This document shows, one piece after another, positions 58,173 through 64,000 of a stretch of 64,000 bases of DNA (position 1 is its first letter; every line of letters begins with the position of its first letter). The position numbers and the translations under genes are program-made. Below the pieces are notes generated by a model that made no database searches, had not been told where the DNA came from, and was given only the letters and a program-made list of their open reading frames with translations. The DNA is from Simplicispira lacusdiani. Its GTDB lineage: Bacteria > Pseudomonadota > Gammaproteobacteria > Burkholderiales > Burkholderiaceae_C. The DNA lies in contig NZ_QXGR01000002.1 of NCBI RefSeq assembly GCF_003604195.1, positions 62,001 through 126,000 on the forward strand. Direction: 5' to 3'.

Positions 58173-59242
58173 GCGGCCAGCTCCTCGCACGCGGTCACCA
58201 CCTCGCGGGTGGCGTTGATTTTTTGCATGTTTTTGGCCTTCAGCGCCCGTTCCATGAGCGCTGTACGCTCCGTATTTTGTAGCATTTCCGCCAGCGACTG
58301 CGGCGAAAGGTCACGTTGCTGCACCAGCCAGCCGCCCCCGGACTGCACCAGGAACCGCGCGTTGTGCGTCTGGTGGTCGTCCACGGCGGCCGGGAACGGC
58401 ACGAAGACCGCGGCCGCGCCCACGGCGGCGATCTCGGTGACCGTGCTCGCCCCCGCGCGGCAGACGATGATGTCGGCCTGCGCGAAGGCGCTGGCCGTGT
58501 CCTCGATGAAGGGCGTCAGTTCGGCCTGCACGCCGGCGGCCTGGTAATTGGCGCGCAACTGTTCAATCTGCGCCGCGCCGCTCTGGTGCGTGACCACGGG
58601 ACGCCGCTCCGGCGGGATCAGCGCCAGCGCCTGCGGCACGATCTCGTTGAGCGCGCGCGCGCCCAGGCTGCCCCCCACCACCAGCAGGCGCAGCGGCCCG
58701 ACGCGGCCGGCGAACCGTTCGGCCGGGCCTTCCTGGCGCGTGAACGCAGCGCGCAGCGGATTGCCCACCCACTGTGCCTTCTTGAGCACATCGGGGAACG
58801 CGGTGAACACCCGGTCGGCCACGCCAGCCAGCACTTTGTTGGCCATGCCGGCAACCGAGTTCTGCTCGTGCAGCACCAGCGGGCAGCCGGCCAGAACGGC
58901 CATCATGCCGCCCGGGAAACTGATGTAGCCGCCCAGGCCCACCACCACGTCGGGCCGCACGCGGCGCACCACGCGCCAGGCCTGCCAGAAGGCGCGCAGC
59001 AGGCGCAGCGGCAGCAGGGCCAGCGTGGCCAGGCCCTTGCCGCGCACGCCCGAGAAATCAATGGTCTCCAGCGCGAAGCCCTGCGCCGGCACGATGCGCG
59101 ACTCCATGCTGCCCGGCGCGCCCAGCCAATGCACGCGCCAGCCGCGCGCGCGCAGCTCCTCGGCCACGGCCAGGCCCGGGAAGATGTGGCCGCCGGTGCC
59201 GCCGGCCATGATGAGGGCGACCTTGTCGCGCGCGGTGCTCAT
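58169..59242 (-). CDS. murG: UDP-GlcNAc transferase making lipid II
   Basis: Peripheral inner-membrane glycosyltransferase (GT28) that adds GlcNAc to lipid I. 357 residues: [19 protein letters not shown] at the N-terminus, [12 protein letters not shown] near 127, [16 protein letters not shown] near 187 and [15 protein letters not shown] near 263. Overlaps ftsW and murC by four bases each. Codons for about 20 residues near the C-terminus match element R. Confidence 0.97.
   Translation of the reverse strand: MSTARDKVALIMAGGTGGHIFPGLAVAEELRARGWRVHWLGAPGSMESRIVPAQGFALETIDFSGVRGKGLATLALLPLRLLRAFWQAWRVVRRVRPDVVVGLGGYISFPGGMMAVLAGCPLVLHEQNSVAGMANKVLAGVADRVFTAFPDVLKKAQWVGNPLRAAFTRQEGPAERFAGRVGPLRLLVVGGSLGARALNEIVPQALALIPPERRPVVTHQSGAAQIEQLRANYQAAGVQAELTPFIEDTASAFAQADIIVCRAGASTVTEIAAVGAAAVFVPFPAAVDDHQTHNARFLVQSGGGWLVQQRDLSPQSLAEMLQNTERTALMERALKAKNMQKINATREVVTACEELAA
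58221..58284. repeat. Element R copy inside the murG coding region
   Basis: On the plus strand: TTTTGCATGTTTTTGGCCTT, then CAGCGC (58241-58246) with GCGCTG (58258-58263), then GCTCCGTATTTTGTAGC. Order and spacing match copy B base for base in most positions. It reads in frame as MurG residues around [15 protein letters not shown]. Confidence 0.6.
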
Positions 59243-60546
59243 GCCGCCCCTCCCCGCTGGCGCGTGGCCGGCATGCGGCCGCTGCCGCGCATCAGCAGCT
59301 TGTTCTCGTAATCCACGCGCAGCACCACGGCGATGGCGACCAGGTTCATGAGGATGGCCGAGCCGCCGTAGCTCATGAGCGGCAGCGTCAGGCCCTTGGT
59401 GGGCAGCGCCCCTAGGTTCACGCCCATGTTGATGAAGGCCTGGAAGCCCATCCAGATGGCCACGCCCTGCGCCACGAGGCCGGAGAACACGCGGTCGAGC
59501 GCGATGGCCTGGCGGCCGATGTGCATGATGCGGCGTGTCATCCACAGGAACAGCACGATCAGCACGAGCACGCCCACCAGGCCGAACTCCTCGCCGATCA
59601 CGGCGAGCAGGAAGTCGGTGTGCGCCTCGGGCAGCCAGTGGAGCTTTTCCACGCTGCCGCCCAGGCCCACGCCGAAGATCTCGCCGCGCCCAAAGGCGAT
59701 GAGCGAGTGCGAGAGCTGGTAGCCCTTGCCCAGCGCATGCTCTTCGCTGAACGGGTCGAGGTACGCGAACACCCGCTCGCGCCGCCACGGCGAGCTGGCG
59801 ATCATCAGCGCGAACGCGGCCACCAGGATGCCGGTGATCAGGAAGAACATGCGGGCGTTCACGCCGCCCAGGAACAGGATGCCCATAGCGATCACGGCCA
59901 CGACCATGAAGGCGCCCATGTCCGGCTCGGCCAGCAGCAGCACCCCCACGATGGCCACGGCGGCGCCCATGGGGATCACGGCGCGGAAGAAGTGCTCCTT
60001 CACGTCCATCTTGCGGCACATGTAGTCGGCCGCGTAGATCAGCACGGCGAACTTGGCCAGCTCGGACGGCTGGAAGTTCATCAGACCGAGCGACAGCCAG
60101 CGGCGCGCGCCGTTGACGGCCGTGCCCACATGCGGCACCAGCACCAGCACCAGCAGCACCAGTGCGAGCACGAACAGCGCGCGCGCCGAGCGCTCCCAGG
60201 TCGCCATGGACACCTGGAACGCCAGCAGCGCGCCGACGAAGGCCACCACCAGCGCGAACAGGTGGCGCACCAGGAAATGGGTCTGCGTGATCTTGCCGAA
60301 GCGCGGGTTGTCGGGCATGGCGATCGAGGCCGAATAGACCATCACCAGCCCCCAGGCCAGCAAGGCCACCACCACCCACAGCAGCGCCTGGTCGAAGCCC
60401 AGCACGCTGGCGGGCGTGGCCGTGGTCTGGCGGTACTCGGTACCACCCACGCGCACGGGCAGCACATCGGCGGCCTTGCCCGGCAGGCCGCCGAACCAGC
60501 CGGCCATGCGCTGCAGCACGCTGCTGGAAGAGGTGGCGCCGCTCAT
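59239..60546 (-). CDS. ftsW: Septal peptidoglycan polymerase FtsW
   Basis: SEDS-family glycosyltransferase that works with FtsI at the septum. 435 residues, about ten membrane helices, with family segments [19 protein letters not shown] near residue 163, [10 protein letters not shown] near 200 and [19 protein letters not shown] near 380. The start at 60546 overlaps murD as ATGA. The N-terminal cytoplasmic tail of about 50 residues is rather long. Confidence 0.96.
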   Translation of the reverse strand: MSGATSSSSVLQRMAGWFGGLPGKAADVLPVRVGGTEYRQTTATPASVLGFDQALLWVVVALLAWGLVMVYSASIAMPDNPRFGKITQTHFLVRHLFALVVAFVGALLAFQVSMATWERSARALFVLALVLLVLVLVPHVGTAVNGARRWLSLGLMNFQPSELAKFAVLIYAADYMCRKMDVKEHFFRAVIPMGAAVAIVGVLLLAEPDMGAFMVVAVIAMGILFLGGVNARMFFLITGILVAAFALMIASSPWRRERVFAYLDPFSEEHALGKGYQLSHSLIAFGRGEIFGVGLGGSVEKLHWLPEAHTDFLLAVIGEEFGLVGVLVLIVLFLWMTRRIMHIGRQAIALDRVFSGLVAQGVAIWMGFQAFINMGVNLGALPTKGLTLPLMSYGGSAILMNLVAIAVVLRVDYENKLLMRGSGRMPATRQRGGAA

Positions 60547-62330
60547 GCCGAGCCCTCCAGGTCCTGGCCCGCGTCCTGCGCGATCTGGCGCACGGTATCG
60601 ACGAACACCTGCGCGCGGTGCGCATAGTCGCGGAACATGTCCAGGCTCGCGCAGGCGGGCGACATCAGCACCGCGTCGCCCTGCGAGGCGCGCTGCGCGG
60701 CCCACTGCACGGCCTCGGGCAGCGTGGCGGCGTCGTGCAGGGGCACGCCGGTGTCCTGCAGCGCGGCGCGGATCTGCGGCGCGTCGCGCCCGATCAGCAC
60801 CACGGCGCGCGCATGGCGCGCGATCGGCGCCGCCAGCGGCGCAAAGTCCTGGCCCTTGCCATCGCCGCCGAGGATGACCACGAGGCGGCGGTCGGCCCCC
60901 AGGCCGGCCAGCGCGGCCACGGTGGCGCCCACGTTGGTGCCCTTGCTGTCGTCGAAATATTCGACCTCGTTGACGATGCCCACCGGCTCCACGCGGTGCG
61001 GTTCGCCCCGGTATTCGCGCAGGCCGTAGAGCATGGCGCCGAGCGGACAACCCGCCGCCGTGGCCAGCGCCAGCGCGGCCAGGGCGTTCACGGCGTTGTG
61101 GCGGCCCCGGATGCGCAAGGCATCGGCCGGCATGAGGCGCTGGATGTGCAGCTCTTCTTCGTGCAGCTTGGAGCGCTTGACGGTTTCGTCGGCCTCCTGC
61201 GCGCGCACCAACCAGGCCATGCCGTTGACGACCTCGATGCCGAAGTCGCCCGGGCGCTGCGGCAGGTCGCCGCCGAAGGTGGCGTGGGCGCGCAGTTGCG
61301 GCCTCTGCAGCTTCACGCGCACCGGCTCGGGCAGCATGCCCATCACGGCGCCGTCCTCGCGGTTGAGCACCATGAGGCCCTTGGCACCGAAGATACGCGC
61401 CTTGGCGGCTGCGTAGGCACGCATGTCGCCATGCCAGTCCAGGTGGTCCTGCGTGACGTTGAGCACCGCGGCCGCCGTGGGCTCGAAGCCCGCCACGCCG
61501 TCAAGCTGGAAGCTCGACAGCTCCAGCACCCAGACTTCGGGCAGCTCGCCCGCGTCGATGCGCGCCGACAGCGTGTCGAGCAGCGTGGGGCCGATGTTGC
61601 CAGCCACGGCCACCGTCTTGCCAGCCTGCTCCACCAGCCGGCCGGTGAGCGAGGTGACCGTGGTCTTGCCGTTGGTGCCCGTGATGGCCAGCACCGCAGG
61701 GGCATAGCCGTGCGCCTCGCGCAGCATGCGCAATGCCGTGGAATACAGATCCAATTCACCGCCAACGCTGATCTGGTGTGCGCTGGCAGCTTCGAAAACA
61801 GGAGCAACCACGGCCGGGCTCAGGCCCGGCGAGCGGTACACCGCCGCAAGACCCTGGCCCTCCACCAGCGCGGCACCAAAGGCGCCCGCCACGAAGCGCA
61901 CCAGGGGCAGTTCCTGTCGCAGCAAGTCCAGTTGCGGCGGCGCCGTGCGCGTGTCGGCCACGGTGACCTGCGCGCCGCAGCGCACGCACCAGCGCGCCAT
62001 GGCCAGGCCCGAAGCGCCCAGGCCCAGGATGAGGATGTGCTGGCCCTGCAGCGGCTGCGCGCCCTCCAGCGGCCAGCCGGCCGGCACGGGGGTGGGTGCG
62101 GCGGCCTCGTGCGCCGCCTCGGGCGCGGCTGCGGCCTGCGCTTCTGCGGCGGGCTCGGCCGGGCCGGCATCGGCGAAGATTTTCGCCACGAAGGCGGCCG
62201 CGTCCTGCGCGGCCGTGAGGTTGTGCGGTACCTCCGGCAGCGCCCGGGGCGCGGCCGTCTCCTGCGGCGCCGCTGGCTGCTGCGCCGCCGGCTCCGGGGG
62301 AAGGGGATGGAGGTCGTCGTCCGGTGTCAT
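60543..62330 (-). CDS. murD: UDP-MurNAc-L-Ala--D-Glu ligase with long N-terminal extension
   Basis: Adds D-Glu to UDP-MurNAc-L-Ala. The MurD core starts near residue 98 ([17 protein letters not shown]), with ATP loop [10 protein letters not shown] near 225 and [13 protein letters not shown] near 460. The full product is 595 residues, because about 95 Ala/Pro/Glu-rich residues precede the core. The start at 62330 is well supported: it overlaps the mraY stop as ATGA, and no good internal start is seen before the core. The extension holds one possible helix ([18 protein letters not shown]). Confidence 0.95.
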   Translation of the reverse strand: MTPDDDLHPLPPEPAAQQPAAPQETAAPRALPEVPHNLTAAQDAAAFVAKIFADAGPAEPAAEAQAAAAPEAAHEAAAPTPVPAGWPLEGAQPLQGQHILILGLGASGLAMARWCVRCGAQVTVADTRTAPPQLDLLRQELPLVRFVAGAFGAALVEGQGLAAVYRSPGLSPAVVAPVFEAASAHQISVGGELDLYSTALRMLREAHGYAPAVLAITGTNGKTTVTSLTGRLVEQAGKTVAVAGNIGPTLLDTLSARIDAGELPEVWVLELSSFQLDGVAGFEPTAAAVLNVTQDHLDWHGDMRAYAAAKARIFGAKGLMVLNREDGAVMGMLPEPVRVKLQRPQLRAHATFGGDLPQRPGDFGIEVVNGMAWLVRAQEADETVKRSKLHEEELHIQRLMPADALRIRGRHNAVNALAALALATAAGCPLGAMLYGLREYRGEPHRVEPVGIVNEVEYFDDSKGTNVGATVAALAGLGADRRLVVILGGDGKGQDFAPLAAPIARHARAVVLIGRDAPQIRAALQDTGVPLHDAATLPEAVQWAAQRASQGDAVLMSPACASLDMFRDYAHRAQVFVDTVRQIAQDAGQDLEGSA

Positions 62331-63505
62331 CGCAGCTTCAGGGTGGACAGACCGATGAGGCACAGCAGCATGGTGATGATCCAGAAACGCACGACCACCT
62401 GCGTCTCCTTCCAGCCGCTCTTCTCGAAATGGTGGTGCAGCGGCGCCATCTTCAGCAGGCGCCGGCCTTCGCCGTACTTGCGCTTGGTGTACTTGAACCA
62501 GGTCACCTGCAGCATCACCGACAGCGCCTCGACGACGAAGATGCCGCCCATGATGGCCAGCACGATCTCCTGACGCACGATCACGGCGATGGTGCCCAGG
62601 GCACCGCCGAGCGCCAGCGCGCCCACGTCGCCCATGAACACCTGGGCCGGATGCGTGTTGAACCACAGGAAGGCCAGGCCCGCGCCGGCCATGGCGGCGC
62701 AGAAGATCAGCAGCTCGCCCGCGCCCGGGATGTGCGGGAAGAACAGGTACTTGGAGTACACCGAGCTGCCCGCCACGTAGGCGAAGATGCCCAGCGCCGA
62801 GCCCACCATCACCACCGGCATGATGGCCAGGCCGTCGAGGCCGTCGGTCAGGTTCACCGCGTTGCTCGAACCGACGATGACGAGGTAGGTCAGGATGACG
62901 AAGCCGAGCACGCCCAGCGGGTAGCTCACCTCCTTGAAGAACGGCAGCAGCAGGCCGGCCTTCGGGGGCAGGTTCACGTCGAAGCCCGAGCGCACCCAGG
63001 AGATGAACAGCTCCAGCACCTTGAGGTTGGAGCTTTCCGAGATGCTGAACACCAGGTAGAGCGCCGCCACCAGGCCAATGACCGACTGCCACAGGTACTT
63101 CTCGCGCGAGGGCATGCCGTTGGGATCCTTGTAGACCACCTTGCGCCAGTCATCGGCCCAGCCGATGGCGCCAAAGCCCAGCGTGACGATGAGCACGATC
63201 CAGACGAAGCGGTTGGACAGGTCGGCCCACAGCAGGGTCGAGAGCGCAATGGCCAGCAGGATCAGCACGCCGCCCATGGTCGGCGTACCGCTCTTGACGT
63301 GGTGCGTCTCCATGCCGTTGGTGCGGATGGGCTGGCCGATCTTGAGTTCGGTCAGGCGCCGGATCACGCGCGGCCCGGCGAACAGGCCGATGAGCAGCGC
63401 CGTCATGGCGCCCAGCACCGCGCGCAGCGTGAGGTACTGGAACACGCGCAGGAAGCCGAGGTCCGGCGACAGGCCTTGCAGCCATTGGGCGAGCCACATC
63501 AGCAT
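62327..63505 (-). CDS. mraY: Phospho-N-acetylmuramoyl-pentapeptide transferase
   Basis: Makes lipid I on undecaprenyl phosphate. 392 residues, ten membrane helices, with [11 protein letters not shown] near residue 72, the catalytic aspartates in [12 protein letters not shown] near 225, and [19 protein letters not shown] near 300. It starts 24 bases after murF and overlaps murD. Confidence 0.98.
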   Translation of the reverse strand: MLMWLAQWLQGLSPDLGFLRVFQYLTLRAVLGAMTALLIGLFAGPRVIRRLTELKIGQPIRTNGMETHHVKSGTPTMGGVLILLAIALSTLLWADLSNRFVWIVLIVTLGFGAIGWADDWRKVVYKDPNGMPSREKYLWQSVIGLVAALYLVFSISESSNLKVLELFISWVRSGFDVNLPPKAGLLLPFFKEVSYPLGVLGFVILTYLVIVGSSNAVNLTDGLDGLAIMPVVMVGSALGIFAYVAGSSVYSKYLFFPHIPGAGELLIFCAAMAGAGLAFLWFNTHPAQVFMGDVGALALGGALGTIAVIVRQEIVLAIMGGIFVVEALSVMLQVTWFKYTKRKYGEGRRLLKMAPLHHHFEKSGWKETQVVVRFWIITMLLCLIGLSTLKLR

Positions 63506-63529
63506 GGCGCACCCCCAGAAATGTTGCGG

Positions 63530-64000
63530 TCAACGCGTCGTGCCATGGCCTGCCTTCTGCGCTGCTGCGGTTTGCTCCGCGGTGGCGGCAATCGCCTCCA
63601 CCACCTGTTCCATCTTCATGAACCTCGATCCCTTCACCAGCACGCTGCCCACGGCGGGCAGCGCCTCGCGCACCGCTGCCTGCAGCGATGCCATGTCATT
63701 GAAATGCCGGGCGCCACCGAAGGCCGCCACGGCGTGGGCCGCCTGCGCGCCCAGCGCGTACAGCTGCTCGATGCCGCGTGCCCGCGCATGGGCACCCGCC
63801 TCGGCATGGAACTGCGGCCCCTGGTCGCCCACCTCGCCCATGTCGCCCAGCACCAGCAGGCGCGGCGCGGGCAGCTCGGCCAGCACGTCGATGGCGGCGC
63901 GCATGGAATCGGGGTTGGCGTTGTAGCTGTCGTCCACCACGGTGATGGCGCGCGCGCCGCTGGGCACGCTGAAGGCGCGCGAGCGCCCCTTGACCGGCGT
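63530..64000 (-). CDS. murF: UDP-MurNAc-tripeptide--D-Ala-D-Ala ligase (C-terminal part only)
   Basis: The frame is open to the right edge, so only the last 156 residues are visible. DDSYNANPDSMRAAID is the MurF C-terminal domain signature, followed by LLVLGDMGEVGDQ and a final VLVKGSRFMKMEQVV. It adds the D-Ala-D-Ala made by Ddl. First visible gene of the block that runs to lpxC; the upstream dcw genes should lie beyond the edge. Confidence 0.96.
   Translation of the reverse strand, partial: TPVKGRSRAFSVPSGARAITVVDDSYNANPDSMRAAIDVLAELPAPRLLVLGDMGEVGDQGPQFHAEAGAHARARGIEQLYALGAQAAHAVAAFGGARHFNDMASLQAAVREALPAVGSVLVKGSRFMKMEQVVEAIAATAEQTAAAQKAGHGTTR

Noticed and set aside
61735..61805. Element R-like DNA inside murD
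   Set aside because: Pieces such as GCTCCTGTTTT and GCTGCCAGCGC are present, but without a proper second stem and with family-typical residues.

Overview
The window is an ordinary chromosomal stretch of a high-GC betaproteobacterium, most likely of the Comamonadaceae (Acidovorax/Alicycliphilus-like). The grounds are the gene content (system II cytochrome c biogenesis, an Omp32-type porin, pilMNOPQ back to back with ponA, cyaY-lptM-lysA), the compact ATGA-coupled operons, and a family of short dispersed double hairpins (called element R here). I see no phage, IS element, CRISPR array, tRNA or rRNA. 

Layout. 1-6246 (minus): type IV pilus genes pilMNOPQ, then a lipoprotein with an Ig-like domain that runs off the left edge. 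6515-8917: PBP1A, divergent from pilM. 8970-10798: cyaY facing away from lptM-lysA. 10851-16896 (minus): the MsrPQ periplasmic methionine sulfoxide repair pair, system II cytochrome c assembly (ccsB, resB) and cytochrome c4. 16970-20456: the GTPase EngB, an alpha/beta hydrolase, and two lipid A type acyltransferases on the minus strand. 20466-22962: a SAM-II-like riboswitch with metK, then a NadM-Nudix fusion. 23010-25250: groES-groEL with a perfect CIRCE operator and a strong terminator. 25268-29524: a DUF805 protein, then an SHP / diheme cytochrome / cytochrome b561 operon continuing into a two-component system. 29530-34230: pgi, an orphan ketoacyl synthase III and tal, divergent from a HexR-like regulator. 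34297-42872 (minus): a PEBP protein, an Opp/Dpp peptide transporter with an M20 amidohydrolase inside it, and a porin. 43196-47029: an OsmC protein, an ilvA gene behind an attenuator-like leader, and the cobS-cobC pair. 47044-50769: a chemotaxis receptor and thiC with its TPP riboswitch. 51011-64000 (minus): the downstream dcw division and wall cluster, murF-mraY-murD-ftsW-murG-murC-ddl-ftsQ-ftsA-ftsZ-lpxC, plus a 58-residue membrane protein.

How the genes work together. Most of the window is envelope building: peptidoglycan precursors and polymerisation (mur genes, ddl, mraY, ponA; lysA consumes the DAP precursor), division (ftsWQAZ), lipid A (lpxC and two acyltransferases) and the pilus machine. 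A second theme is periplasmic redox: MsrPQ, CcsB/ResB, cytochrome c4 and the SHP operon, whose c-type hemes would be attached by CcsB/ResB.

The points most worth a second look are the ilvA leader, the SAM-II-like element, element R (including copies that seem to have become coding sequence in murG and murC), the N-terminal extension of MurD, the M20 gene inside the opp operon, and the AT-rich end of pilQ with the lipoprotein that follows it.
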